A DNA stretch of 64,000 nucleotides. It comes from Solirubrobacterales bacterium (GTDB taxonomy: Bacteria; Actinomycetota; Thermoleophilia; Solirubrobacterales; 70-9). Made by a program: the position numbers and the translations under genes. Of this stretch, positions 40,500 to 48,695 are shown one piece after another. The notes below the pieces were generated by a model. The model was given only the letters and a program-made list of their open reading frames with translations, was not told the origin of the DNA and searched no databases. The DNA is taken from assembly GCA_020438355.1 (NCBI GenBank), contig JAGQUT010000004.1, positions 62,001 to 126,000 on the forward strand, given 5' to 3'. Numbering within the stretch: the stretch's first letter is position 1; each line of letters begins with the position of its first letter.

Positions 40500-41843
40500 C
40501 TAGCCTGCCCCGGCGAAGGCTTCCTCGACCTCGGAGACCGTTCCGACCGGGCCGAGCAGGAGCAGGCGGTCACCGGCCGAGATCGGCGTCCCCCTTTGCG
40601 GGATCGAGACCCCTTCCTCATGGAGGATCGCCCCGACCCGGCAGTGGTGAAGCAGGCCGCCCGTCTCCCCTATCGCCTTGCCAACCAGTTGCGCTCGCGG
40701 GCGCACCTCGAGTTCCAGCGCCTCAAAGCCCGTTCTGGTGAGGTGAATCGCCTTGACGCTGCGGGTGTGGACGAAACGGAGGATCTGCTCGGCGGTGATC
40801 AGGCGCGGCGAAAAGGCGGCGTCGAGTCCGATCGCGTCGACGAGGGGCGTGAACTCTTCCCTGGACACGGTCGCAACGCAGAGGTCCGCGCCAATCCGCT
40901 TCCCGTTCAGGGCCGCTAGGAGATTCATCCGGTCGTCTCCGGCGCAGGCGACGAACGCGTCGGCCTTGTGTGCACCTGCCTCGATCAGGGACTCCTCGGC
41001 CATGCCGTCTTCGATCAGAACCCTGGTCCGGGGCAGCTTCTCTGCCAGTTTTCTGGCGCGATCCCGGTTGCGCTCGAGGATGGTCACATGAACCCCGACA
41101 TCTTCCATGCGCCGGGCCAGAGCGAGACCAATCTTTCCACCGCCAAAGATCGTGCATCGGTGGACTTCGCTCACGGTTCCGGCGAGATGTGCCACGGCCG
41201 AACGGATGCTCTCCCTCGGTGAGGTGACCAGTAAATGGTCACCGGGCCGGGGGACCATCTCGGGACGGGTCAGCTGGGCAACACCGTCCCTGGTCAGGCC
41301 GACAATGAAGGCCGGGTGAGGCCTCTCCCGCTCCGAGAGTGGCTTACCGACGAGAGGCGAAGAGTCGGTGACGATCAGCTCGGCCAGGGCAAGCTCTCCG
41401 TCACCGAAGTACTCCACGGAAACAGCACCAGGAAGCTGAAGAGCGGCGGCGATATCCGCTGCGGCGGCGCGATCGGGGTCGATCACGAAATCAATTCCGA
41501 GGATGCCGGTTGCGAAGGGGTCATCCCGCCCCAGCAGCTCAGGGTCTCTAACTCTTGCGATCGTTGTTCCGGAACCGAGCTGATGAGCCGTCAGCGCCGC
41601 GATCAGGTTCACCTCGTCCACCGCGGTGACCGCCGCGACCAGGGAGAACCCCGAGACGCCCAGTTCCCTGAGCAGCACGGGACTGGCACCGTTGCCTTCG
41701 ACGACGAGCGCGTCCAGTTCGACCCGCGCATGTTCGCAGCGGCCCGGGTCCTTGTCGACCATGGTCACGTTCTGCCCGTCGGCGGCGAGAGTCTTGGCGA
41801 CGTTCATGCCGACCTCGCCTGCGCCGATCACCAGCGCCTTCAA
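40500..41843 (-). CDS. trkA: TrkA potassium transporter NAD-binding subunit
   Basis: About 447 residues from a TTG at 41843, chosen because AGGAG lies 7 nt upstream and because MKALVIGAGEVGMNVAKTLA is the normal TrkA beginning. Two RCK/TrkA-N Rossmann domains are seen: GAGEVG...VDKDPGRCE at the front, and CTIFGGGKIGLALARRMEDVG (in segments, about residue 235) in the second half. Each is followed by a TrkA-C domain. It binds NAD(H)/ATP on the cytoplasmic face and gates TrkH, encoded directly downstream. Confidence 0.9.
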   Translation of the reverse strand: MKALVIGAGEVGMNVAKTLAADGQNVTMVDKDPGRCEHARVELDALVVEGNGASPVLLRELGVSGFSLVAAVTAVDEVNLIAALTAHQLGSGTTIARVRDPELLGRDDPFATGILGIDFVIDPDRAAAADIAAALQLPGAVSVEYFGDGELALAELIVTDSSPLVGKPLSERERPHPAFIVGLTRDGVAQLTRPEMVPRPGDHLLVTSPRESIRSAVAHLAGTVSEVHRCTIFGGGKIGLALARRMEDVGVHVTILERNRDRARKLAEKLPRTRVLIEDGMAEESLIEAGAHKADAFVACAGDDRMNLLAALNGKRIGADLCVATVSREEFTPLVDAIGLDAAFSPRLITAEQILRFVHTRSVKAIHLTRTGFEALELEVRPRAQLVGKAIGETGGLLHHCRVGAILHEEGVSIPQRGTPISAGDRLLLLGPVGTVSEVEEAFAGAG

Positions 41844-41939
41844 TTCACGACTCCTGAGTTGTGGTGGGCCACGGGGCAACGATATGCCACCGTCGCCACG
41901 GGCATTGCCCCACCGTGGGGCCCGGTCACTGGCCGGTGA

Positions 41940-42293
41940 TCACCCGAGCCACGTCGCGAGCTCGTCCAGCGCTTCCGGGTTCACGTAGTAATAGGCCCAG
42001 AGACCCTGACGCTCGGAATCAACGATCCCGGCCTGCCTCAATTTCTTGAGGTGATGCGAAAGCGTCGACTGGCTGACATCGAACAAGGGAACCAGCTCGC
42101 AGACACAGACCTTTCCTGCGTGTTTTCTGAGCACGTCAATCAAGGTCAGCCGGATCGGATCCCCCAGGGCCTTCGCGATGACGGCCATGCGCTCGGCTTC
42201 AGCGCGCTCGACATCCGGATAGACGACCGGCTCGCAGCAGGGTTCGCCATTCGGACTCTTCTGCTTCGGGGTCAGCTTCAGTTCAGTGCTCAT
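41940..42293 (-). CDS. arsR: ArsR family arsenic-responsive repressor
   Basis: 117 residues. The winged helix has DVSQSTLSHHLKKLRQAGIV (recognition helix, about 72-91). The Cys pair in KVCVCELVP (Cys63, Cys65) matches the CVC metalloid site of ArsR proteins, and a further Cys-Cys (Cys19, Cys20) in the N-terminal tail could complete a three-coordinate As(III) site. It represses DNA binding until As(III)/Sb(III) binds. It is divergent from gapdh-arsJ, and the -35 elements of both promoters overlap, so one bound repressor could shut both. Confidence 0.9.
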   Translation of the reverse strand: MSTELKLTPKQKSPNGEPCCEPVVYPDVERAEAERMAVIAKALGDPIRLTLIDVLRKHAGKVCVCELVPLFDVSQSTLSHHLKKLRQAGIVDSERQGLWAYYYVNPEALDELATWLG

Positions 42294-42323
42294 CGAAATC
42301 CATCAAATCAGTTCAATCGATAG

Positions 42324-42330
42324 TTGTCAA
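42324..42330. promoter_or_regulatory. Overlapping divergent -35 elements, arsR and gapdh-arsJ
   Basis: TTGTCA on the plus strand (42324-42329) and TTGACA on the minus strand (42330-42325) share the same seven bases. On the minus side TTTGAT follows after 17 nt and sits 8 nt before the arsR ATG. Short CAA...TTG and TCGATAG repeats surround the site and may be the ArsR operator. Confidence 0.5.
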
Positions 42331-42378
42331 TAGATACGATGACCGTCGATAGAAGTCCGAGGCTGTGGAGGAGGCAGA

Positions 42379-43410
42379 ATGCCGCGCAAGACGAGGGTCG
42401 GGATCAACGGATTCGGAAGGATGGGTCGGCTCGCGCTACGTGCCGGCTACGGGCACAAGAACCTCGAGTTCGTCCACATCAACGAGATTCACGGGGACGA
42501 GAGCAGTGCAGCCCACTTGCTGGCATTCGACTCCGTTCACGGACGATGGCGCGATGAAGAGATTGAAGCCGGAGACAACCGGATCATTATCGGCGACTCA
42601 TCGATCAGCTACTCCTCGTTCGAGGATCCAGACGAGATTCCGTGGCAGGAATCAGGCGTCGAGATCGTGATCGAAGCGACCGGTGAGTTCAGAACTCCGC
42701 AGAGCATCTCAGGTCACTTCAAGGAGGGCGTCAACACGGTTCTGGTCGCAGCACCGGTCCACACGGGAGCGCTCAACATCGTCTACGGGGTAAATCAGGA
42801 CCGGTACATTGCGGATCGGGACAGGATCCTGACCGCAGCCTCCTGCACCACCAATTGCCTGGCTCCCATAGTCAAGGTGATCCAGGAAAGCATCGGCATC
42901 CGGCACGGCTCGATCACCACACTCCACGACCTCACCAACACCCAGGTGGTGGTCGATGCACATCACAAGGATCTGCGGCGGGCCCGGTCCAGCGGCACCT
43001 CCCTCATCCCGACATCAACCGGTTCGGCGAAGGCGATCGGAATGATCTTCCCCGAACTGGAAGGACGGCTGGACGGCCTGGCAGTCCGGGTCCCCCTCCT
43101 CAACTCCTCAATTACCGATTGCTGTTTCGAAGTGGAGCGGCCGACGACTGTCGACGAGGTCAACGGACTGCTCTTCACCGCCTCGGAAGGAGGCCTCGAC
43201 GGGATCCTGGGGTTCGAGGAGAGGCCGCTCGTATCGGTCGACTTCAAGGGTGACCCCCGGTCCGGGATCGTCGATGGAACCTCGACCCGGGTGATCAACG
43301 GGAGCCAGGTCAAGATCCTCGCCTTCTACGACAACGAGTGGGGATACGCCAACCGAATGATCGACATCTGCGGCATGGTCAGCCGACACGGAGCCGAAAC
43401 GGCCAGTTGA
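42379..43410 (+). CDS. ArsJ-associated glyceraldehyde-3-phosphate dehydrogenase
   Basis: 343 residues with the GAPDH fold: NAD-binding [17 protein letters not shown], the catalytic Cys156 in [12 protein letters not shown], and a C-terminal [10 protein letters not shown] ending. In place of the standard housekeeping sequence it has features such as [22 protein letters not shown] typical of the arsenic-linked type. In this known pathway GAPDH makes 1-arseno-3-phosphoglycerate from arsenate and glyceraldehyde-3-phosphate, which ArsJ exports. A GGAGGAGG ribosome-binding site precedes the ATG. The arsJ gene starts 1 nt after the stop. Confidence 0.9.
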   Translation: MPRKTRVGINGFGRMGRLALRAGYGHKNLEFVHINEIHGDESSAAHLLAFDSVHGRWRDEEIEAGDNRIIIGDSSISYSSFEDPDEIPWQESGVEIVIEATGEFRTPQSISGHFKEGVNTVLVAAPVHTGALNIVYGVNQDRYIADRDRILTAASCTTNCLAPIVKVIQESIGIRHGSITTLHDLTNTQVVVDAHHKDLRRARSSGTSLIPTSTGSAKAIGMIFPELEGRLDGLAVRVPLLNSSITDCCFEVERPTTVDEVNGLLFTASEGGLDGILGFEERPLVSVDFKGDPRSGIVDGTSTRVINGSQVKILAFYDNEWGYANRMIDICGMVSRHGAETAS

Positions 43411-43411
43411 G

Positions 43412-44656
43412 GTGGCGGCGCCACTGAGAAAAGAGGGGGACCTCAGGAATTACGTCCTGGTTACCGGGGCCTATTGGGCCGACACCCTGGCCGACGGGGC
43501 GAGTCGCATCCTCGTGCTCTACTTCTTCTACCAGCTCGGTTACAGCCCCTTCGAAGTTGCGACGCTTTTCCTTTTCTACGAGTTCTTCGGAATAGTCACC
43601 AACCTCGTTGGCGGCTGGATCGCATCGCGTCTCGGCCTCAAGTCCACCCTCTTCTCGGGCCTCTCGGTGCAGATCGTCGCGCTCGGCATGCTCGGCTTCG
43701 CCCCGGGAGAGTGGCTCGTGGTTCCGTACGTCATGGCATCCCAGGCGCTTTCGGGGATCGCCAAGGACCTGACCAAGATGAGCTCCAAGAGCGCGGTCAA
43801 GCTGGTCGCGCCCAAGGACTCGGAGTCCACCCTCTTCAAGTGGGTCGCAGTCCTGACCGGGTCCAAGAACGCGATCAAGGGCGTCGGGTTCTTCCTGGGC
43901 GGGCTCCTGCTGACACTGGTCGGCTTCCAGACAGCGATGATCATCCTGCTGGTCATCGTCGCGAGCGCTTTGGTCACAGCTGCGACACTGATGGAGGGTT
44001 CACTCGGGCATGCCGACATGGGCGCCAAGTTCCGTCACATGTTCTCCAACACCCGGGAGATCAACGTGCTTGCGGCCGCGAGACTGTTTCTCTTCGCGTC
44101 GCGAGACGTCTGGTTCGTCGTGGCTCTGCCGGTGTATTTGAGGACCGTGCTTGACTGGAGCTTCTGGCAGGCGGGTGCGTTCCTGGCGATCTGGGTGATC
44201 GGCTACGGAGCGGTGCAGGCAAGCGCTCCCCGCTTCTTCGAGCGAAGGAGCGCCGAGGTCGGCCACGGACCTACCGGCAGATCGGCGGCGAAGCTGGCCT
44301 TCCTCCTTGCCGCCTTCCCGGCCGGGATCGCGGTGTCTCTCGCCGCAGACTTCGATCCGACCCTCGTGCTCGTTCTCGGGCTGATCGCTTTCGGGATCGT
44401 CTTCGCTCTCAACTCCGCTGTCCACTCCTACCTCGTTCTCGCCTACGCAGAAGACGAGTCGGTCGCAAAGAACGTCGGCTTCTACTACATGGCCAACGCA
44501 GGCGGGCGGCTTCTGGGCACCGTTCTGTCAGGTGCCGTCTACCAGTGGCTGGGCCTCGAGGGCTGCCTCTGGTTCTCCTTCGCCTTCGTTCTGGTCGCTG
44601 CCACAATCTCGATGTGGCTGCCTGAGGGCAGAAAGCCGATTCCGGCGCCGGCCTAG
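43412..44656 (+). CDS. arsJ: ArsJ organoarsenical efflux transporter (MFS)
   Basis: 414 residues from a GTG, with about 12 spans. The sequence starts with GDLRNYVLVTGAYWADTLADGASRILVLYFFYQLGY (in segments) and contains QALSGIAKDLTKMSSKSAVK, both hallmarks of ArsJ. It exports 1-arseno-3-phosphoglycerate, which then breaks down outside to arsenate, so the cell is freed of arsenate without reducing it first. It is translated with the upstream GAPDH gene, and its stop shares a CTAG palindrome with the convergent MFS gene. Confidence 0.9.
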   Translation: MAAPLRKEGDLRNYVLVTGAYWADTLADGASRILVLYFFYQLGYSPFEVATLFLFYEFFGIVTNLVGGWIASRLGLKSTLFSGLSVQIVALGMLGFAPGEWLVVPYVMASQALSGIAKDLTKMSSKSAVKLVAPKDSESTLFKWVAVLTGSKNAIKGVGFFLGGLLLTLVGFQTAMIILLVIVASALVTAATLMEGSLGHADMGAKFRHMFSNTREINVLAAARLFLFASRDVWFVVALPVYLRTVLDWSFWQAGAFLAIWVIGYGAVQASAPRFFERRSAEVGHGPTGRSAAKLAFLLAAFPAGIAVSLAADFDPTLVLVLGLIAFGIVFALNSAVHSYLVLAYAEDESVAKNVGFYYMANAGGRLLGTVLSGAVYQWLGLEGCLWFSFAFVLVAATISMWLPEGRKPIPAPA

Positions 44657-46077
44657 ATGTCGGCGTTGTCGCTCGATCGCTGACCGCCCAGCAGGGGCCA
44701 GCAGATGATCGCCGCCAGGGCGGCCGTTGCAGCCGCTACGAGGATCACCGAGTTGAGTCCTGCCGCGATTCCGGCAAGGACAGTTGCTCCGCTCTTGACC
44801 TGATGATCGAAGATCGCACCGAGGCCCGCGATCCCGATCGCGATGCCGAGTTGCCGGCCGGTGTTGTTGATGCCCGAGGCGAGACCGCTCTTTTCGACCG
44901 GAAGCACGCTGACCATCGCGGCAGCAAGTGATGGGCTGATCAACCCGATCGAAATACCCCCTACCAGCATTCCGGGAAGCAGCCTGGTCCACTCGTCGTT
45001 CTCGTCGACCCCGTAGATCAGCATCAGGCTGACCGCCAGCAGCAGAAGCCCTGTCGCCAGTGGCAGACGGATCGTTGCCCTGGAAGTCAGCTTTCCGGCG
45101 AACGGGGCGACGATGAAGATGGTTACCGTCATCGGCAGGAGTCGCAGACCGGCCTCCGTGGCCCCGTAGCCGAGGCCGTCCTGAAGGTAGATGGCCAGAA
45201 ACAGCAGAAGCGGATAGATCGCAATTGACTGGGCGAATGAGACGATTGCTGTTCCGGTGAAAGGCGCCGAGCGGAAGAATCTCATCGGAAGCATCGGCTC
45301 CCGCGAGCGCATCTCGACCAGGACGAACACAAGGCCGAAGATGATCGAGCAGACGAGCGTCCCGACGATCTGCAGGATCCCCCAGCCTTCCTCGTTACCG
45401 CGAATCAGGCCGAGCACGAGGAGGAACGTCGAGAGGGCGAAGAGCACCGTTCCTGCAAGGTCAAACCGGCGCTTCCGGTCGTCGAGCGATTCCCTTACGT
45501 AAAGCAGCGTGGCCATCACGGTTGCCACACCGATCGGAACGTTGACCAGGAAGATCCAGCGCCAGCTCAGACCATCGATGACGACACCACCGACCAGCGG
45601 CCCGACGGCGAGTGCCGCGCCGGTCACCGCCCCCCAGACTCCGAATGCGAGGCCTCTCTCCTTGCCCTGGAACTCGTTCGCGAGGATCGCCAGCGATGCG
45701 GCGTACATCGCGGCGGCACCTATGCCCTGAAACGCCCGGGCGACATCGAGCGTGACCGCGTCGCCCGCCAGGCCGGAAGCCGCGGAACAGGTCGTGAAAA
45801 GCAGGAGGCCACCGGTAAACACCATTCTTCTGCCGATTCGGTCTGCAAGAGAGCCAAAGGCAAGGAGGGTTGCGGCCATCAACACGGTGTAGGCGTCGAT
45901 CACCCACTGGGCCTGGTCGAAGCTTGCGCCAAGGTCGGAGCGGATCGAGGGCAGCGCCACATAGACGATGGTGACGTCGAGAAGAAGGATCGCCGTGGCC
46001 ACCGATGCCACCACGAGAGTGACCCACTTTCTTCTCCCCATTCGCGAAGCATATTTCCTCCGTGACCGGGAAACCAT
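44653..46077 (-). CDS. DHA2-family MFS drug exporter (EmrB/QacA-like)
   Basis: 474 residues with about 14 spans. The conserved DHA2 motifs include LLDVTIVYVALPSIRSDLG, WVIDAYTVLMAATLLAFGSLADRIGRR (in segments, motif A) and GAVTGAALAVGPLVGG (motif C). It pumps out toxic compounds with protons. The true start may be the internal ATG at 46041 (MGRRKWVTLVV); the first 12 residues are Arg-rich and overlap the divergent cation-efflux gene's start. Its stop overlaps that of arsJ. Whether it is part of the metal response is unknown. Confidence 0.85.
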   Translation of the reverse strand: MVSRSRRKYASRMGRRKWVTLVVASVATAILLLDVTIVYVALPSIRSDLGASFDQAQWVIDAYTVLMAATLLAFGSLADRIGRRMVFTGGLLLFTTCSAASGLAGDAVTLDVARAFQGIGAAAMYAASLAILANEFQGKERGLAFGVWGAVTGAALAVGPLVGGVVIDGLSWRWIFLVNVPIGVATVMATLLYVRESLDDRKRRFDLAGTVLFALSTFLLVLGLIRGNEEGWGILQIVGTLVCSIIFGLVFVLVEMRSREPMLPMRFFRSAPFTGTAIVSFAQSIAIYPLLLFLAIYLQDGLGYGATEAGLRLLPMTVTIFIVAPFAGKLTSRATIRLPLATGLLLLAVSLMLIYGVDENDEWTRLLPGMLVGGISIGLISPSLAAAMVSVLPVEKSGLASGINNTGRQLGIAIGIAGLGAIFDHQVKSGATVLAGIAAGLNSVILVAAATAALAAIICWPLLGGQRSSDNADI

Positions 46078-46090
46078 GCATTATGCATGG
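46074..46090. promoter_or_regulatory. 17-bp palindrome CCATGCAT-T-ATGCATGG between MFS and CDF genes
   Basis: Perfect 8-bp arms with a single central base. It lies at the meeting point of two divergent transporter genes, and it creates ATG codons on both strands, which makes start assignment uncertain. If the real starts are further in (46041 and about 46106), it is placed as an operator for both. Confidence 0.5.
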
Positions 46091-47068
46091 GAATCCGGGA
46101 GGCGCTTGAGTTCAACGAAAGACAGCAGCGATTCTTCACATGTCCACCACGGCGGGGGTGGCCACGATCATGGGCACTCACACGGACCCGGGTCTTATCG
46201 AGGTGCGGACCGCCGATCCCTTCTGATCGCGGCAATTCTCACCGCGGGCTTCATGGTTGCCGAGGCCGTGGGTGGCGTGATCACCGGCTCGCTGGCTCTG
46301 CTCGCGGACGCAGGGCACATGCTCTCCGACAGTTTCTCGCTGGTGCTGGCCCTGTTTGCAGTGACGATCGCAGCCGGTGCCGCGACCGCCCGCCGCACCT
46401 TTGGCTACAAGCGAGCCGAGATCCTGGCTGCCCTTGTAAACGGGATCCTGCTGGTTCTGGTCTCGGTCTGGGTGATCTACACGGCAATCGGGCGGCTCGA
46501 CGACCCGGTGGAGATCATGGGCGGAGGGATGCTCGTGATTGCGGTTCTCGGGCTCATGATCAATATTGCCGCGTTCCTGGTCCTGTGGAAAGGCGGCGGT
46601 GAGAGCCTCAACGTCCGCGCGGCACTGCGCCATGTACTCGGTGACCTGCTTGGCTCGGTCGGCGTCATCATCGCTGCCGGGGTGATCCTGCTTACAGGCT
46701 GGGATCCGATTGACCCGATCGTCTCGATCCTGATCTCGATCCTGATCGCGGCCAGCGCCTGGTCGATCCTCCGGGAGGCCGTGGATGTACTTCTGGAGTC
46801 GGTCCCCGCCGGCATCGACAGCGAGGAGGTCGGTCGGGCCATGGCCGCAGTGAAGGGTGTCAAGCAGGTCCATGATCTCCACATCTGGCAGATCACATCG
46901 GGCTTTCCCTCCCTTTCAGCCCACCTGCTGGTCGGTGCCGATGATGACTGCCACGCCGTCCGCCTCAAGGTGGACGCGATGCTCAGGGAGACGTACGAGA
47001 TCGAGCACACCACCCTTCAGGTCGAGCATGTGCCCGATACATCACCGATCACTCTGGAGGTTCCTTGA
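46076..47068 (+). CDS. Cation diffusion facilitator (CzcD/ZitB-like) exporter
   Basis: About 330 residues. A His-rich N-terminal tail (HVHHGGGGHDHGHSHGPG) precedes six spans. The metal site motifs are LLADAGHMLSDSFSL (His and Asp of span II) and HVLGDLLGSVGVI (span V). A C-terminal cytoplasmic domain has VHDLHIWQITSG, typical of zinc/cadmium/cobalt exporters. It swaps metal for protons. The start is uncertain: ATG 46076 lies in a palindrome, while a TTG at 46106 has GGGAGG just upstream. A VOC gene overlaps the stop (TTGA). Confidence 0.85.
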   Translation: MHYAWESGRRLSSTKDSSDSSHVHHGGGGHDHGHSHGPGSYRGADRRSLLIAAILTAGFMVAEAVGGVITGSLALLADAGHMLSDSFSLVLALFAVTIAAGAATARRTFGYKRAEILAALVNGILLVLVSVWVIYTAIGRLDDPVEIMGGGMLVIAVLGLMINIAAFLVLWKGGGESLNVRAALRHVLGDLLGSVGVIIAAGVILLTGWDPIDPIVSILISILIAASAWSILREAVDVLLESVPAGIDSEEVGRAMAAVKGVKQVHDLHIWQITSGFPSLSAHLLVGADDDCHAVRLKVDAMLRETYEIEHTTLQVEHVPDTSPITLEVP

Positions 47069-47502
47069 GGCTCATGCGACTTGAACATGTTGGAATCGTC
47101 GTCAGCGACCTTGAAGACGGGATTGCCTTCTTCACCGCTCTTGGCATGGAAGTCTCAGGACGTGCGAGGGTGGGTGGTGAGACCGTCGACCGCATCGTCG
47201 GTCTGCAGGGGATCGACGCGGAGATCGCGATGCTGAAGGCGCCGGGAGATCGAGGCGGACTCGAGCTGGTCAGATTCGACTCACCGGGTTACGAGGGTGA
47301 TGAGGAAATCTTGCCCTCGAATGTCCCCGGAATCCGGCATCTGGCATTCCAGGTGGACGGTCTGCGGGACATGGTCTCCCGCCTGACTGACGTCGGCGCC
47401 GAGCTGGTCGGTGAAATCGTCCAGTACGAGGACAGCTATCTGCTCTGCTACCTGAGGGGACCGGGCGGCGCGATCATCGAACTTGCCGAACCGCTGAACT
47501 GA
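47065..47502 (+). CDS. VOC family protein (methylmalonyl-CoA epimerase/glyoxalase-like)
   Basis: 145 residues with paired VOC half-domains: RLEHVGIVVSDLEDGIAFF at the start and GIRHLAFQVDGLRDMVSRL (about residue 88) in the second, ending YLRGPGGAIIELAEPL. His in EHVGI, Glu in GLELVRF, His in RHLAF and Glu in IIELAE can form the metal site. It is similar in layout to methylmalonyl-CoA epimerases, but no mutase gene is nearby. The start is TTG at 47065 (overlapping the CDF stop) or ATG at 47074. Confidence 0.8.
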   Translation: MRLMRLEHVGIVVSDLEDGIAFFTALGMEVSGRARVGGETVDRIVGLQGIDAEIAMLKAPGDRGGLELVRFDSPGYEGDEEILPSNVPGIRHLAFQVDGLRDMVSRLTDVGAELVGEIVQYEDSYLLCYLRGPGGAIIELAEPLN

Positions 47503-47517
47503 TCGTGCAATAGAGAA

Positions 47518-47545
47518 AGCCACCCCCGGGATGGCGGGGGTGGCT
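47518..47545. terminator. Bidirectional terminator hairpin
   Basis: AGCCACCCCCG (47518-47528) pairs perfectly with CGGGGGTGGCT (47535-47545) around a 6-nt loop. It lies between two convergent genes. A-rich sequence on the left and CTCCTGCTT on the right allow modest termination in both directions. Confidence 0.75.
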
Positions 47546-47572
47546 CTCCTGCTTCGGTGAATCTGGTTCTGG

Positions 47573-48163
47573 CTACTGAACCGGGGTGGCGATCAGGTTG
47601 CCGGAGACTCCGGCGGTCTGGTTGCCAGCGTTGCAGCCGAGGGTGAACTGCGTGACGTTGTCAGTGGCAGTCACCAGCTGGATCGGCACGGTTACCCGGC
47701 CGTTGCCGTTCGGATCGAACACGGAGGAAGTCGAACCGCCGCCGTTGTTCGCGCCGACCGAGCAGCTGACCACATTGGTCGCGTTCGAGGTGATGCTCAC
47801 GTTTGCCGTGACCATGTACTTGCCGGCGGGAACCACGGTGGCGCCAAGCGCCATCTCGGTGTTGGCCGGAATGTTCATGCTGTTGAACTCCTCGAAGGTC
47901 GGACTGACGATGCCGTCCTTGCCCGGAGCTCCCTGGGGACCCTTCTGACCCTTGAGGGCCTTGACGGTCTTCGGGGCGAGCTTGTTCTTGGTGATCGTCT
48001 TGTTCTTGAGCTTCTTGCCAGCGACCGAGTTGTTCACCAGCTTCTTGCCGTTGATCAGTCCGGACGCTGCGGTGGCAGTGCCTCCGATCGCTACGAAAAG
48101 GGCGAGCATGGCGATGATGGTGGCGGGACGGAACTTCCTGGTCTTGGGGGCTGCGTTGTTCAT
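47573..48163 (-). CDS. Secreted protein with short collagen-like stretch
   Basis: 196 residues from the ATG at 48163, which has GGAGAAAC upstream. The N-terminal signal anchor is FRPATIIAMLALFVAIGGTATAASG. A Lys/Asn-rich stretch (GKKLVNNSVAGKKLKNK, TITKNKLAPKTV) is followed by collagen-like G-x-y triplets (GQKGPQGAPGKDG, about residues 88-100) and a C-terminal beta-rich domain of about 90 residues with two Cys (VVSCSVGAN; FTLGCNAGN). Proteins with this plan are frequent in Solirubrobacterales and are probably exposed on the surface, with a C1q/TNF-like head; function is unknown. A 196-residue single-gene unit. Confidence 0.8.
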   Translation of the reverse strand: MNNAAPKTRKFRPATIIAMLALFVAIGGTATAASGLINGKKLVNNSVAGKKLKNKTITKNKLAPKTVKALKGQKGPQGAPGKDGIVSPTFEEFNSMNIPANTEMALGATVVPAGKYMVTANVSITSNATNVVSCSVGANNGGGSTSSVFDPNGNGRVTVPIQLVTATDNVTQFTLGCNAGNQTAGVSGNLIATPVQ

Positions 48164-48238
48164 TGTTTCTCCAATCGGTTTGTTTTTGGGCGCTTCTATG
48201 GAGATAACGATCCGGCTTGCCATTTCTTACGCGGCGGC

Positions 48239-48252
48239 CGAAAAATTTTTCG
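48239..48252. repeat. AT-rich palindrome CGAAAAATTTTTCG upstream of collagen-like gene
   Basis: A perfect 14-bp palindrome in an otherwise GC-rich gap. It is followed by a second CGAAAAATT (near 48280) and flanked by a GATCCGGCTT direct repeat (48209 and 48264). It lies upstream of the secreted-protein gene and of the DUF202 gene, so it may be a control site. Confidence 0.45.
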
Positions 48253-48335
48253 AATCAGGTCAGATCCGGCTTCATAAAGCGAAAAATTCCCGCCTTTAGC
48301 GGTTGCCTTGTAAGCCCCGGGAGGCATTGTTGACC

Positions 48336-48341
48336 TAGACT
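48336..48341 (+). promoter_or_regulatory. -10 element (TAGACT) for leaderless DUF202 gene
   Basis: TAGACT is followed by 6 nt and the ATG at 48348. Confidence 0.4.
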
Positions 48342-48347
48342 GGGCCT

Positions 48348-48692
48348 ATGCCCACCCGTGATGAGAACGATCAGACCCGCACGCGTCTGGCCGGCGAAAG
48401 GACCCAGCTTGCCTGGGTCCGGACGGGGCTCGCCGCCATCGCGGTCGGTGTCGGTCTGGCCCGGGTAGTGCCCTTGCTGGATACCGGAGCAGCCGCCTGG
48501 CCTTACGAGGTGCTCGGAGTTGCCTACTGTGCCTTCGGAGTGGGTCTCGTCTACTTCGGAGTGCAGCGCGGCAAGCTCTCCGCCAATCCAGATCCTGACA
48601 AGCCGGTCGTGCCCGCCAGTGGACATTTCCTTGCTGCGGGCGGAATCCTGCTCGGGCTCGCCACGCTGGTCGTGGTCGCCGTGGCCCGGTAG
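48348..48692 (+). CDS. DUF202 family membrane protein
   Basis: 114 residues. A polar N-terminal tail with TRLAGERTQLAWVRTGLAAIAVGVGLARVV (in segments) gives the DUF202 signature 'LAxERTxLAWxRT', then two more spans (VLGVAYCAFGVGLVYFGVQ; FLAAGGILLGLATLVVVAVA). The family is small, three-span and of unknown function. The gene stops 3 nt from the convergent crotonase gene. It probably has a leaderless transcript. Confidence 0.85.
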   Translation: MPTRDENDQTRTRLAGERTQLAWVRTGLAAIAVGVGLARVVPLLDTGAAAWPYEVLGVAYCAFGVGLVYFGVQRGKLSANPDPDKPVVPASGHFLAAGGILLGLATLVVVAVAR

Positions 48693-48695
48693 CCG

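Noticed and set aside
41883-41939. Possible gene or RNA between trkA and arsR
   Set aside because: Too short; only GC-rich spacer with no start, hairpin or conserved signal that I can support.
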